DNA of 63,295 bases from Lachnospiraceae bacterium (GCA_017936885.1 JAGBEO010000017.1:1-63295), one strand, 5' to 3'. Shown: positions 33,996-43,902, counted from the stretch's first letter. The notes: a model not told the origin generated them from the sequence alone. Made by a program: numbers and translations.

Positions 33996-35120
33996 ATGAA
34001 ACGTATTTGTTTGTCCACACCAACAATGCACGGAACGGAACAGCAAATGATTCAGGAAGCGTTTGACAGTAATTGGATTGCCCCTCTTGGCCCACATGTC
34101 AATGCTTTTCAAAAAGAAATTGCCAGCTATGCAGGGGACAATTCCCATGCTGCGGTCTTAGCATCTGGAACAGCAGCAATTCATTTGGCTGTAATTCTTG
34201 CTGGCGTCAGGGAGGGAGATATTGTCTTTGCACCGGCGCTCACATTTTCCGCAAGCGTGAATCCTGTCTGTTATGAAAAAGCGGTTCCTGTTTTTGTCGA
34301 TTCTGAACGAGATACTTGGAATATCGACCCATGCGCATTAGAAAAGGCATTTCAAAAATATCCACACCCTGCGGCAGTGATAGCGGTACATCTTTATGGT
34401 ACACCGGCCAAAATAGATGAAATACGCTCTATTTGCGACCAGCACCATGTTCCGTTAATTGAGGACGCGGCGGAATCCATGGGAAGCCGCTTTAAAGGGC
34501 GTATGACGGGAACTTTTGGTGATTTTGGAATTTATTCCTTTAATGGGAATAAGATCATCACTACTTCTGGCGGTGGTGTCCTGCTCTCCCATGACGAAAA
34601 AATAATTGAGAGAGCTGTCTTTTTAGCTACGCAAGCGCGTGATCAGGCGAGATATTACCAACACTCAACGATCGGCTACAATTATCGAATGTCAAATGTT
34701 TTGGCGGCGATTGGCAGAGGACAAATGCCATATATTGATGAACATATCAGGAAAAAGAAAGAGATTTACCGTCAATATCAGGACGCTTTCTCTGATATTT
34801 CCGAAATAACCATGAATCCGCTGAATTTTGACGGGGACGCGAATAACTGGTTATCCTGTATGACGATTAAAGAGGGCTGCCCTGTAACTCCAAATCAAAT
34901 TATGGACGCATTAGCGGATAATCAGATTGAAACACGTCCTATTTGGAAACCAATGAATTTGCAACCTGTATTTTCAGATTGTGATTTTATACAAATCGAA
35001 AATGGGATCAGTGTTGGGGAGGATATTTTTAACCGTGGGCTTTGCCTACCCAGTGATATAAAGAATACAGATGAAGATATGGAGCGGATTATCGGTATTA
35101 TCAAGAGGCAGTTTTTATAA
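33996..35120 (+). CDS. DegT/DnrJ/EryC1/StrS family aminotransferase
   Basis: A 374-residue PLP-dependent aminotransferase acting on nucleotide-linked keto-sugars in related proteins. Landmarks: ASGTAAIHLAVILAGV (PLP phosphate region, ~50-65), ALTFSASVNP, IEDAAESMGS with the Asp that contacts the pyridine nitrogen, and the PLP Lys in FNGNKIITTSGGG. The ATG at 33996 follows a perfect CGGAGG. No other sugar-nucleotide genes are near, so its pathway is unclear; it looks stranded within a transferred segment. Confidence 0.92.
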   Translation: MKRICLSTPTMHGTEQQMIQEAFDSNWIAPLGPHVNAFQKEIASYAGDNSHAAVLASGTAAIHLAVILAGVREGDIVFAPALTFSASVNPVCYEKAVPVFVDSERDTWNIDPCALEKAFQKYPHPAAVIAVHLYGTPAKIDEIRSICDQHHVPLIEDAAESMGSRFKGRMTGTFGDFGIYSFNGNKIITTSGGGVLLSHDEKIIERAVFLATQARDQARYYQHSTIGYNYRMSNVLAAIGRGQMPYIDEHIRKKKEIYRQYQDAFSDISEITMNPLNFDGDANNWLSCMTIKEGCPVTPNQIMDALADNQIETRPIWKPMNLQPVFSDCDFIQIENGISVGEDIFNRGLCLPSDIKNTDEDMERIIGIIKRQFL

Positions 35121-35168
35121 AATGCTTCTCTGCCGTGCGACGGAATTGCCATTCATGACAAAAGAAAA

Positions 35169-35222
35169 AAAGCCGTTGTGCAGTAGACATACTTTTATGT
35201 GTCTATTATTTTCGGCGGCTTT
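35169..35222. terminator. Terminator hairpin after the aminotransferase
   Basis: AAAGCCG (35169-35175) with CGGCTTT (35216-35222), and an inner TAGACA/TGTCTA stem. The T run is strong only on the minus strand, so it is bidirectional at best. Confidence 0.5.
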
Positions 35223-35244
35223 GATTGGATAATAATGTGTTTGA

Positions 35245-35421
35245 CAAGTTAAATTGATATGCGATTTTATAAAGATAGACGATATTATTCAGGTCATCAA
35301 AGATAACAGAGGAATTGCATTCTTTACAATGGATAACAAGAATGGAGTTCTCGCCGGTGTTAACGATAATGGAGTACATAGAAGGATTATATATGCCGAA
35401 TTGGAAATAGCAAAGTTTTAG
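35245..35421 (+). pseudogene. Orphan reading-frame fragment at right edge of the transferred segment
   Basis: An open frame of about 58 codons without a start or ribosome site, reading FIKIDDIIQVIKDNRG and later GVLAGVNDNGVHRRIIYAEL before a TAG. The strand-like pattern recalls a small regulatory domain, possibly LytTR-like, but I cannot assign it. It probably is the remnant of a gene disrupted when the 31.5-35.4 kb segment arrived. Confidence 0.3.
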
Positions 35422-35494
35422 TAGACATTTCCCTTCTGCGGTATTATGATTAAAACGTTTGTGATGACAAATGTTGTTATGCGGGAGGAGAGAT

Positions 35495-37141
35495 ATGGAG
35501 AAACTAAAGCCGAAGTTGTTTTCCGTCATGAAAACATACTCGAAAGAACAATTTGTAAAAGATGTGATATCAGGAATTATCGTAGCAATCATCGCACTGC
35601 CGCTATCAATCGCCCTGGCACTTGCCTCAGGCGTGTCTCCGGAGCGGGGTATCTATACTGCTATCGTGGCGGGATTTGTGATCTCGTTCTTAGGCGGCAG
35701 CCGCGTCCAGATCGCAGGACCGACAGCAGCTTTTGCAACCATTGTAGCCGGTATCGTGGCAGAGAAAGGCATGACAGGGCTTGCCGTGGCAACGATTATG
35801 GCGGGTGTGCTTCTGATCATCATGGGTCTGTGCAGAGTGGGAAGCCTGATCAAGTTTATTCCCTATACGATTACCACAGGCTTTACGGCAGGTATCGCGG
35901 TGACGCTGGTCATCGGACAGATCAAGGATTTCTGCGGACTGACGATTGTGACAGAAGAGCCATTGATCGAAACGATTGATAAGCTTGTGGCAGATATTCA
36001 GAACATTGCTACGATTAACTGGCAGGCAGTGTTAGTAGGCGTTATCAGTCTGGTGATTTTAATTTTATGTTCCAAATTCCTGCCGAAGATTCCGGCGTCC
36101 CTGATCGCCGTCATTGTGGGAATTTTGATGGTATCCGGACTGGATTTGAACGTCAATACGATCGGTGATCTGTATACCATTTCCAACAAGATTCCGATGC
36201 CCCAAATGCCGCAATTTTCATTGAAACTGATCCAGAGTGAGTGGCATGATGCCCTGACGATTGCCATTCTGGCAGCGATAGAATCCCTGCTTTCGGCAGT
36301 TGTGGCAGACAGTATGATTAACAGCAAGCACCGTTCCAATATGGAACTGATCGCACAGGGATGCGGCAATGTGGCATCCGCACTGTTCGGTGGTATTCCG
36401 GCTACCGGAGCCATCGCCAGAACTGCGGCGAATATCAAGAATGGCGGACGTACTCCGATCGCAGGTATGGTTCATTCCGTGACTTTATTGTTGATCCTGG
36501 TGGTTTTGATGCCCTATGCGGCATTGATTCCCATGCCTACCATTGCGGCGATCCTCTTTCAGGTAGCCTATAATATGGCTGGTATCAATAAAGTGGTTTA
36601 TCTGTGCAAAACCTCATCCAAGAGTGACATTATCGTGCTGATGAGCACCTTTATCCTGACTGTTGTCTTTGATCTGGTAGTTGCCATCGAGGTAGGTCTG
36701 ATCGTGGCGATCGTGCTCTTTATGAAGAGAATGAGCGAGGTAACGGATGTGGAAGGATGGCGTTACGTAGATGATGAAGAAGATGCGGACAGTCTTTCCC
36801 TGCGGGAAGTGCCGAAGCATACGCTGGTTTATGAGGTAAGCGGACCGTTGTTCTTCGGTGTGGCTGATAAGATCATGCATATTGCGTATAAAGATACGGA
36901 CAGATGTATCGTGGTTCGTATGAGAAGCGTGAATGCCATTGATGCGACGGCGATGCATGCGCTGGAAGATTTATATGATCATTGCTGTAAAAAGAATGTG
37001 CAGCTTATTTTCTCCCATGTCAATGAACAGCCTATGATGATCATGCACAAGGCCGGATTCTATGAGAAAGTAGGCGCTGAGAATTTCTGCGTACATATTG
37101 ATGACGCGCTGGCAAGGGCTAAGCAGATCGCGGAAGCATAG
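35495..37141 (+). CDS. SulP family inorganic anion transporter
   Basis: A 548-residue SLC26/SulP transporter. The membrane domain (~25-405) contains the substrate-site helix region around GVSPERGIYTAIVAG, GSRVQIAGPTAAFATIVAG, and GGIPATGAIARTAANI on the opposite half. A cytoplasmic STAS domain occupies ~430-548 (VYEVSGPLFFGVADK ... MRSVNAIDATAMHAL). Bacterial members move sulfate, bicarbonate or dicarboxylates; the anion here is not predictable. ATG 35495 with GGAGGAG upstream. Ends at a strong terminator. Confidence 0.93.
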   Translation: MEKLKPKLFSVMKTYSKEQFVKDVISGIIVAIIALPLSIALALASGVSPERGIYTAIVAGFVISFLGGSRVQIAGPTAAFATIVAGIVAEKGMTGLAVATIMAGVLLIIMGLCRVGSLIKFIPYTITTGFTAGIAVTLVIGQIKDFCGLTIVTEEPLIETIDKLVADIQNIATINWQAVLVGVISLVILILCSKFLPKIPASLIAVIVGILMVSGLDLNVNTIGDLYTISNKIPMPQMPQFSLKLIQSEWHDALTIAILAAIESLLSAVVADSMINSKHRSNMELIAQGCGNVASALFGGIPATGAIARTAANIKNGGRTPIAGMVHSVTLLLILVVLMPYAALIPMPTIAAILFQVAYNMAGINKVVYLCKTSSKSDIIVLMSTFILTVVFDLVVAIEVGLIVAIVLFMKRMSEVTDVEGWRYVDDEEDADSLSLREVPKHTLVYEVSGPLFFGVADKIMHIAYKDTDRCIVVRMRSVNAIDATAMHALEDLYDHCCKKNVQLIFSHVNEQPMMIMHKAGFYEKVGAENFCVHIDDALARAKQIAEA

Positions 37142-37159
37142 AAGAGATTTATAGATAAG

Positions 37160-37208
37160 AGACCGGGAAATTGACTTGTATGGTCAGTGCCTTTCCCGGT
37201 CTTTCTTT
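37160..37208 (+). terminator. Terminator after the SulP gene
   Basis: AGACCGGGAAA (37160-37170) and TTTCCCGGTCT (37192-37202), perfect 11-base stem, followed by TTCTTTTC. Confidence 0.88.
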
Positions 37209-37279
37209 TCTGTTATATTAGCTGCTGTTGGGAACGAATCAAAGCAGCGTATGCCGTGCAAGGTAATAATCATGTTATA

Positions 37280-39403
37280 CTATCGGATATGCAAAACCGC
37301 GCATACTTTCCTGAGTGTCATCCGGTAAACGCCGTAGAAGAGTGCGGAAATGCAGGCAATCAACAGCAGACATGCTGCCATGCCGGCCAGCTCGCTTACG
37401 GATAGTTTGTTGTCATTGAAGAACATAATCATGGCATAAAAAGCATAAATAATGCAGGTGCCTATGACAGCAGGCGTACAGAAGACCCGCTTCATCTGGC
37501 TTCGGATGGTTTGATATAAGTAGTCATTGGAAGCGCCTAAATGCCGCAAATCGTCATAAAGCTGCTGCCCGTTTATGGCTATGGTCATAGATCGTGTATA
37601 TGCGATCACGAAGACGGCCGCAAAGCAGACAATTGCCACAAAGATAAACACCATCAAATAAACTGCCATCGTTTTCACGAAATCCGCTTTATCCAGTACT
37701 CTGAATCTGGGCATATATTTCCAGAACAACCGGAAATTGCTGCTGTCCCTGACATCGTAACTGATCTGTTCAAAGCCGTATTCTTCCAGATATTCAGGAT
37801 CAGCCCAATAAGCCGCCCCGCTTTCTTCACTAAGCTGCTTCCGCACAGGGTCCCATGCGTCATAGACTTCTACCTTGCTGTCGGAGTGATCCACTATATC
37901 ATAAAACAGTGTCTTGGCAAACTCATAGGTTTGATCACAGTCTTCTACATTGAACAGGCAGATCATTTCTTCCCATTCCGGAGTCAGATTCTCACCCATC
38001 ATCAGATAATCCTTATCATTCATGACATAGCGTCCGTACAGGGCATTCTGTACCACGGTTTGAACGGCAGTAACAGGAAGAGTATGCCCGGACAGCGGAT
38101 TGGTAAGCAATTTGGCATTGCCTGCAAATTCCATGCCGGCATTCCCCTCGGAATCCAAGATGGCGGCAAGGGTTCCGGATGACAGATTCAGCGTTTCTCC
38201 TGTGAGGGCGGTATAGGAGGATTCGGACAGAAATAATTCCGAATTGAGCAACTCCCGGTAAACCGGTTCCCATGTCGTGCCGAGGGAGGTCTCTGTTTCT
38301 ACGTGCTGTGTGCCGTCTACGCCCAGGCGTATCATAGGGGCACTATTCCAGTCCGTAATTGTCACATCATATTCATCCGCCAATTCGCGCACTTCCTTCT
38401 CCATAGGAATCTGCTGATCCATACGGAAGTGATATGCGTAGTCAACGGGTCTTGCATCATAACTCATCAAGGCACCGACACTGATCATGGGTGTATAGAA
38501 GGATGCAAAATAAGCGCCGGCGATCAGAACGCTCATGACCAACAGATTTCGTACGGTCTGACGACCCTGAAACTTCATCTGGCTTGTGGCTACGATATCC
38601 TTATAGACAGCTTTCTTCTTATGCCAGCCGTTTATAACCGTGTGGAGCAAAATCATATACAGGCCGATGAAAACGGGAATATAGAATATGGCTGTCAGTA
38701 TTTCCGGCGGATACCAATGCAGGCCGAGGATGAAAAAGACAGGTGCCTGATAGCCCAGTACTGCACCGAAGATAACCAGCAGAATGCCTATGATTCCATA
38801 GCTGCGCGGCACATCATGAATCGGCTCGGATTTATGCCGTTCCTGTATAATCTCCATAATGTTGATACGCCGGATAGAGCGTATCCCCATGTGAAGCAGT
38901 ATGACAGTTACACAGATAGAGAACAGCAGGGCGATTGTAAAAGCGCCGGGATCTAAGAAAAGCACCATCTCCTCGGTATCCACAAGGAAGAGCCGGAAAA
39001 GCCCCCAGATTCCTTTGGTCAGCGGTATGCTTAGAAGGATTCCGGCAGAACAGGAGAGAAGGGCGATCACACTCAGTTCCCTGATAAGGTGCCCGGCCAG
39101 CGTCTGCCGTTCCATGCCCAGCGCAAGAAAGATACCCAGGTCTTTAGATTTCTGTCGGAAGAAAAGGCTTGCGGCATAGAGAGAAAATACGGCACAGCCT
39201 ATTGCGGTAAGTACAAATATCATCATCACCTGTTTTCTGCTGTCACCGCCCTCGGGAAGCACGGAGAGAACCGTGGGGGAGCGCATAATGGAAAGATATG
39301 CGGAAATCAGCAACACTGAGAAAAACAGGCATCCGGTCAGCAGGGCATATTGTCCTCTGTTTTTCTTTCGCAGTGTTTTATAAATATCGGTAAAAGTTTT
39401 CAT
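37280..39403 (-). CDS. Bce-type FtsX-domain ABC permease
   Basis: A 707-residue permease of the BceB type. There is one N-terminal helix (~18-38), then three helices with an FtsX domain at ~55-165 (RQKSKDLGIFLALGMERQTLAGH), a further helix pair, and a large extracellular domain (~310-550). The last three helices form the C-terminal FtsX domain (MAINGQQLYDDLRHLGASNDYLYQT). Bce permeases detect and remove lipid-II-binding peptide antibiotics such as bacitracin and signal to a partner kinase. Transcribed with the ATPase at 39454, divergent from a LytTR/GHKL system. Confidence 0.88.
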   Translation of the reverse strand: MKTFTDIYKTLRKKNRGQYALLTGCLFFSVLLISAYLSIMRSPTVLSVLPEGGDSRKQVMMIFVLTAIGCAVFSLYAASLFFRQKSKDLGIFLALGMERQTLAGHLIRELSVIALLSCSAGILLSIPLTKGIWGLFRLFLVDTEEMVLFLDPGAFTIALLFSICVTVILLHMGIRSIRRINIMEIIQERHKSEPIHDVPRSYGIIGILLVIFGAVLGYQAPVFFILGLHWYPPEILTAIFYIPVFIGLYMILLHTVINGWHKKKAVYKDIVATSQMKFQGRQTVRNLLVMSVLIAGAYFASFYTPMISVGALMSYDARPVDYAYHFRMDQQIPMEKEVRELADEYDVTITDWNSAPMIRLGVDGTQHVETETSLGTTWEPVYRELLNSELFLSESSYTALTGETLNLSSGTLAAILDSEGNAGMEFAGNAKLLTNPLSGHTLPVTAVQTVVQNALYGRYVMNDKDYLMMGENLTPEWEEMICLFNVEDCDQTYEFAKTLFYDIVDHSDSKVEVYDAWDPVRKQLSEESGAAYWADPEYLEEYGFEQISYDVRDSSNFRLFWKYMPRFRVLDKADFVKTMAVYLMVFIFVAIVCFAAVFVIAYTRSMTIAINGQQLYDDLRHLGASNDYLYQTIRSQMKRVFCTPAVIGTCIIYAFYAMIMFFNDNKLSVSELAGMAACLLLIACISALFYGVYRMTLRKVCAVLHIR

Positions 39404-39453
39404 GTCTAATCGATACTCCCTTTCTCTTTTTAGTGATTTGTAACTGCCCGTGA

Positions 39454-40194
39454 TTACTGTCCCATTTCCCGGATCGTATCAAGCAGTTCATCTTGAAAGG
39501 CAAGCCGTTTTCGACCGCCTTTCACCACGGTCTTCCATATGACGCCGTCGCGCAGGATAATTACCCTATCGCAAAAGCTGGCGGCGAAGGAATCGTGTGT
39601 CACCATAAAGATGGTTGCCGAAAGAGAAGTACGTGCCTGTTCGAAGGTGTCGATGACAGCACGGCTGGATTTGGAATCCAGATTGCCGGTAGGTTCATCT
39701 GCCAGAATCAGCAGAGGATGATTGATCAGGGCACGGGCTACCGCGGTACGCTGCTTCTCTCCGCCGGAGATTTCGGCAGGATATTTGTGCATGATATGCT
39801 GAATGCCGAAAATAGAGCATAAATGATCAGCCTGTTCCTCCACACGTTCCGATACGGTTTCACCGATGATGGCGGGGAGCAGGATGTTCTGTCTGACAGT
39901 CAGCCCATCCAGCAGAAGGAAATCCTGAAATACAAAGCCTAATTTCTGATTGCGGACTTTAGCCAGTTGTTTTTCGTTCAGTGACGCTAAATCGGTGCTT
40001 CCCAGCCTGATTTGACCTGCATCTACGGGAATATAGCGTGAGATACAGTTTAAAAGGGTCGTTTTGCCGGAACCGGAAGGCCCCATCACGGCGACAAACT
40101 CCCCGTCATTTACCGTAAAAGAGATTCCTTTTAAAACCTCATAGGTGTTTTTACCTACTTGATAATTTTTCTGTAATGCAGAAACTTCTAACAT
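39454..40194 (-). CDS. Bce-type ABC transporter ATP-binding protein
   Basis: A 246-residue ATPase: Walker A GPSGSGKTT near residue 40, Q-loop FQDFLLLDGLTVRQN, signature ISGGEKQRTAVARAL, Walker B LILADEPTGNLD and the His of MVTHDS. The ATG at 40194 has CGGAGG seven bases upstream; the longer frame from 40254 covers promoter DNA. First gene of the two-gene operon with the BceB-like permease, 50 bases apart. The LytTR-type boxes at 40282 and 40333 lie just upstream, so the neighbouring regulator probably controls it. Confidence 0.92.
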   Translation of the reverse strand: MLEVSALQKNYQVGKNTYEVLKGISFTVNDGEFVAVMGPSGSGKTTLLNCISRYIPVDAGQIRLGSTDLASLNEKQLAKVRNQKLGFVFQDFLLLDGLTVRQNILLPAIIGETVSERVEEQADHLCSIFGIQHIMHKYPAEISGGEKQRTAVARALINHPLLILADEPTGNLDSKSSRAVIDTFEQARTSLSATIFMVTHDSFAASFCDRVIILRDGVIWKTVVKGGRKRLAFQDELLDTIREMGQ

Positions 40195-40281
40195 GATTTT
40201 GCCTCCGTTCGTATGTGTTGGTGTAAGGGTAGCAGAAACAATTTCCCCGTGCAAACGCCCCCGTCATGTATGGCAGACGGA

Positions 40282-40345
40282 ATGTAAAGTTTGGCAGACT
40301 TGACCTGAATTTGATCACAAACGGCACGTTTGATGTAAAGTTTGG
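40282..40345. promoter_or_regulatory. Two LytTR-consensus boxes between the ABC operon and LytTR system
   Basis: ATGTAAAGTTTGG occurs at 40282-40294 and 40333-40345, 51 bases (about five turns) apart. The core AAAGTTTGG fits the published LytTR consensus [TA][AC][CA]GTTN[AG][TG]. GGCAGAC is also repeated (40272-40278, 40293-40299), 21 bases apart. Confidence 0.55.
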
Positions 40346-40426
40346 TTTTGTGTGATTATGGAAGTATGATATTCTATATAGTGAAGCGTTGAACCGCTTT
40401 GCAGTAAACCATGAGAGAAAGGGTTG

Positions 40427-41146
40427 ATGACTGCGATGATCAGAATCGGAATATGTGATGATATATATGATGCCAGAATGCAGATCCGTTCTCTGTTAGA
40501 GAGAATCTTGGAGCGTAAAGGGATACAGAGTACCTTTGTGGAATTTCCCTCCGGTGAAAAGTTGTTGCGATTTCTGGAAACCCATACGGGAGAGCTGGAC
40601 ATTCTTTTTCTGGATATGAAAATGATGGGAATAGATGGTATGGAAACGGCACGAAGAATCCGTCAGTCCGATACGGATTTGGGGCTTGTATTTGTGACAA
40701 GCTATGCGGACAGGGTGTTTGACGGCTATACGGTAGGCGCACTGGCATACTTAATGAAGCCTGCCAGACAGTCACAACTAGAAGAAATCGTAAACCGGGT
40801 TCTTGCAGGCTTATATCAGAAGGAGAACCAGACCTTTTTCTGTCGCTACGGTGATGTGACATACCGGGTTCCTTACGGTAAAATCCTCTATTTTGAATCA
40901 GACAGAAGAATCATCACCTGCGTGACGAAGGAGCGGGAGTTTACTTTTTACGATAAATTAGACCATGTCGCCATGCAGGTAGGAGAGCAGTTCGTCCGCA
41001 TCCACCAGCGTTATTTGGTAAACGCATTGATGGTGGACAGTATTTCGGCAAATGAGGTTCATATCGGAGAGGCAGTGCTGCCGATCAGCCGCTCCCTGAA
41101 AGAGGCGGCGATGATAGCGCTTACCCATGCGGCGCTGGATCAGTAA
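40427..41146 (+). CDS. LytTR-family response regulator
   Basis: A regulator of about 239 residues. The receiver domain carries DD of GICDDIYD, phospho-acceptor Asp63 (LFLDMKMMG), Thr/Ser of VTSYAD and the Lys of LMKPAR. The LytTR DNA-binding domain covers ~140-239 (CRYGDVTYRVPYGKILYFES ... RIHQRYLVN). Start uncertain: ATG 40427 or ATG 40436 (MIRIGICDD, the family start); GAGAGAAAGGG lies upstream of both. It pairs with the GHKL kinase 77 bases downstream and probably binds the boxes at 40282 and 40333. Confidence 0.9.
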   Translation: MTAMIRIGICDDIYDARMQIRSLLERILERKGIQSTFVEFPSGEKLLRFLETHTGELDILFLDMKMMGIDGMETARRIRQSDTDLGLVFVTSYADRVFDGYTVGALAYLMKPARQSQLEEIVNRVLAGLYQKENQTFFCRYGDVTYRVPYGKILYFESDRRIITCVTKEREFTFYDKLDHVAMQVGEQFVRIHQRYLVNALMVDSISANEVHIGEAVLPISRSLKEAAMIALTHAALDQ

Positions 41147-41223
41147 AATGCTGATTGCAGCTTGCTTTTTTGCAAGGGAATCTGTTGAAATCCGGTATGT
41201 AAACGAAAGAGAAGGTAACGGCA

Positions 41224-42516
41224 ATGGAAATCATTCATAAGGCAGGTAGTATATTGTACCTGCTGCTGGCATGGAGTTTATATTTTATAAACGGCATATT
41301 GTTCTACAGGCTTTTTACCCGCTTCGTGACTGTGAAAAGCAAGTGGATATGGAAACTGCTTCTTTGTTCTGTGTTTGTGTTAAGCAGTGGTATGGTGATA
41401 TGGGTAGGAGATCATAATCTGATACTGACTTTTTTGTGCTATCTGCCTGCGTGCCTGTGGTGTACGAAGGGCAGCCGGTATGGCAGACTGGCAGTTATTT
41501 TTACCTTTTTTTGTATGGAAATGTCCGTATGTGCCCTGATAGATACTTATATTTCTTTTGTCCACTGGGAATTTTATAACTCTTTGACAAGAATCTGCCG
41601 TACGGTTGTATATGCAGTCATTTATATGCTGTTGAAAAATAAATTACCGGAAAAAGAAGTGATTCTATCGGAGCGGTTTTGGAAAATTGTATTCGGCCTG
41701 ACGGTTATGCCGCTTTGCAGTATGCTTTCTGTCGTTTCTTTGACAGATGATACCTTTTTCGGCACCATAGAGTCTTCTGTGGTGAAGAATCTGGGGATTG
41801 CCGTGCTGCCTTTTACCTTCCTGACATCCTTTGTGATCCTGGCAGCGGTTGTGGCGTTTGCGAATTATGAGAAACTGGCGAGATCACAGCAGTTATATGA
41901 AATGCGGGAATCCTATTATCAAAACTTAAAACAACAGGAGACAAGCATCCGGGGATTGCGGCACGATATGAGAAATCACCTTGCAACCATTCAGACATTG
42001 CTCTCCGGAGGAAATACCAAACAGGCGCTTTACCATTTGAACGAACTGTTAGACAGCACCGCTTTGCAGGGGTGCAGAAGGTTTTGCCCGAATGAAACTG
42101 CCAATGCCGTATTGCAGTCAAAGGCGGATTTGATTATACGGCAGGGGATGGAATATGATTTTCGGGTCGAAATACCGGAAAAGATATCCGTCTCGGATAT
42201 CGATCTGTGTTCTCTGATTGGCAATGCGCTGGATAATGCCATACGGGCGGCAGTGTCTGCGGAGGATCACAGAATCATCGTGCGGTGCCGGTGTGATAAG
42301 GGGCTTTTGATGCTCAAAGTGGTCAATGCTTTCGTCGGAGAACTTGACAAAGACTTAAGGACTACCAAAGCGGATAAAGAACATCACGGTATGGGATTGT
42401 TCAGGATGAGAGAAATTGCAGAGCAATACGGAGGTTATTTGGAAACAAACATCACGGAGAACTGTTTTGAACTGATCACCTGCCTGCCGATATATAACTT
42501 TTCAGGTAAAATATAG
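41224..42516 (+). CDS. GHKL-type sensor histidine kinase (AgrC-like class)
   Basis: A 430-residue kinase with about six transmembrane helices in the first 215 residues and no large extracellular domain. The dimerisation segment has RGLRHDMRNHL with the phospho-acceptor His near residue 246, typical of HPK10 kinases that partner LytTR regulators. The GHKL ATPase has LIGNALDNAI (N box) and GMGLFRMREIA (G box). Ligands of this class are often peptides. It follows its response regulator and stands divergent from the Bce-like exporter. Confidence 0.9.
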   Translation: MEIIHKAGSILYLLLAWSLYFINGILFYRLFTRFVTVKSKWIWKLLLCSVFVLSSGMVIWVGDHNLILTFLCYLPACLWCTKGSRYGRLAVIFTFFCMEMSVCALIDTYISFVHWEFYNSLTRICRTVVYAVIYMLLKNKLPEKEVILSERFWKIVFGLTVMPLCSMLSVVSLTDDTFFGTIESSVVKNLGIAVLPFTFLTSFVILAAVVAFANYEKLARSQQLYEMRESYYQNLKQQETSIRGLRHDMRNHLATIQTLLSGGNTKQALYHLNELLDSTALQGCRRFCPNETANAVLQSKADLIIRQGMEYDFRVEIPEKISVSDIDLCSLIGNALDNAIRAAVSAEDHRIIVRCRCDKGLLMLKVVNAFVGELDKDLRTTKADKEHHGMGLFRMREIAEQYGGYLETNITENCFELITCLPIYNFSGKI

Positions 42517-42616
42517 ACGAAATAAGCGGAATGTTGTATAATAATTTTGAATTTTGCCTTTTTTCTTCGGAAAATAATTTCAGAGCATAGTTTGGGGCAT
42601 ATTCAGGGGGTACATA

Positions 42617-43894
42617 ATGAAAACAATTAAAGGAAAACTGCTTACTACATTGTCAGCAGCGGCTTTTATCATTCTTTTTGCCGGTTCAGCGGCAAGTGCC
42701 GTGATAGTGGGGAAAGCAGCTGTCGGTGCGGCTGTCGGAACAGGACTTGTGACTGGGATTGTGGGAACAGTCGTGATGGATTTGATTGCAGCTAAGGCAA
42801 TGAAGGCTGTGTTTTCGCCGCTTATGGATTTGAAGCAGTTTGCTTTAGGGGATTTTAGTGAGAATGGCGGACAGCCTGTCAACACCGGTGTGGCAGAGGG
42901 ATTTAAGAATGAGATGGATCAGGTATGTCATGCGTCTAAGACCATAAAGACACAGGTGAGAGAGACCATTCTTGGAACGAATCAGGAAGCTGCTAATATA
43001 GAAGAGACTGCATCCGCTGCATACAGCGAGATGGCTGATCTGAATAACAATATCGATGAGATGGATCAGGTCATGGAGAGCCTGATTGATAAGGTAAAAG
43101 AGGCGGAAGAGGTAACACAGTCGATCAGTGAGGCAAGTCATGAGATCGGTACAGTGGTAAACGATGTATCCACGAAAGCTTCGGAGTCTGCCGATGCTTC
43201 CAGAGAAATTACGGTTCGTGCGGATCAATTATATGCTACTACCGTAGAGTCCAAGAAGCAGGCGAGCGTGATTTATCATAGTACGGAGGATGAACTGGAA
43301 GAGGCGCTTAAGGAAGTAGAGAAGATCGGAATTATTAAGAGTCTGTCAGATGAGATCGGCGGCATTGCCAACCAGACGAATCTGATTGCGTTAAATGCAG
43401 CGATAGAGGCAGCAAGAGCAGGCGAGGCAGGAAGAGGGTTCGCAGTGGTAGCGGATGAAGTCAGAAGCCTTGCGGAGAACTCCCGGACGACAGTAGAGAA
43501 GATACAGAAGGTGATCGACGAAGTAGTAGATTCTGTTATGGCGTTAAAGGACAGTGCGGGCAAGCTGCTTGACTTTATGAAGGATCATGTAATAGGCGAC
43601 TATCATGCCATGGTAAGTACCGCAGAACAGTATCAGAAGGATGCTGCATTCTTCGATGGTATGGCTACAGATTTGGGTACATCTGCTAAGGAAATGGGTG
43701 CTTCCGTGGAAGAGATGCTGGCATCCCTGCAGACTGTTACGGAATTAAACAGTGTGATTGTGGATGAGGTTCGGGGTGTAGCGACAGCGATGCAGAATAC
43801 CAATGTCGGTTCGGAGGAGATTCTGCGTCAGATGTCTATCTTAGAGAGAAGCAGCCGTTCCCTGCAGGAAATCGTAAGTAATTTTAAGGTTTAA
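42617..43894 (+). CDS. Methyl-accepting chemotaxis protein without a ligand-binding domain
   Basis: A 425-residue MCP. Two closely spaced hydrophobic segments (~8-35 and ~38-62) are followed by a linker and the cytoplasmic signalling domain (~105-425), whose tip reads [20 protein letters not shown] and [15 protein letters not shown]. There is no extracellular sensor domain, so it may sense a membrane or cytoplasmic cue or act through a partner. It would control the CheA kinase and, in motile strains, flagella. No other chemotaxis gene is nearby. Confidence 0.9.
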   Translation: MKTIKGKLLTTLSAAAFIILFAGSAASAVIVGKAAVGAAVGTGLVTGIVGTVVMDLIAAKAMKAVFSPLMDLKQFALGDFSENGGQPVNTGVAEGFKNEMDQVCHASKTIKTQVRETILGTNQEAANIEETASAAYSEMADLNNNIDEMDQVMESLIDKVKEAEEVTQSISEASHEIGTVVNDVSTKASESADASREITVRADQLYATTVESKKQASVIYHSTEDELEEALKEVEKIGIIKSLSDEIGGIANQTNLIALNAAIEAARAGEAGRGFAVVADEVRSLAENSRTTVEKIQKVIDEVVDSVMALKDSAGKLLDFMKDHVIGDYHAMVSTAEQYQKDAAFFDGMATDLGTSAKEMGASVEEMLASLQTVTELNSVIVDEVRGVATAMQNTNVGSEEILRQMSILERSSRSLQEIVSNFKV

Positions 43895-43902
43895 CAGGTG
43901 TT

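Noticed and set aside
35446-35979. Long Arg-rich frame overlapping the start of the SulP gene
   Set aside because: Shadow of the SulP frame; it lacks a ribosome site and a family pattern.
42481-42500. GCCGATAT, resembling a flagellar sigma -10, before the MCP gene
   Set aside because: It lies inside the kinase coding region and has no TAAA -35 at the right distance.
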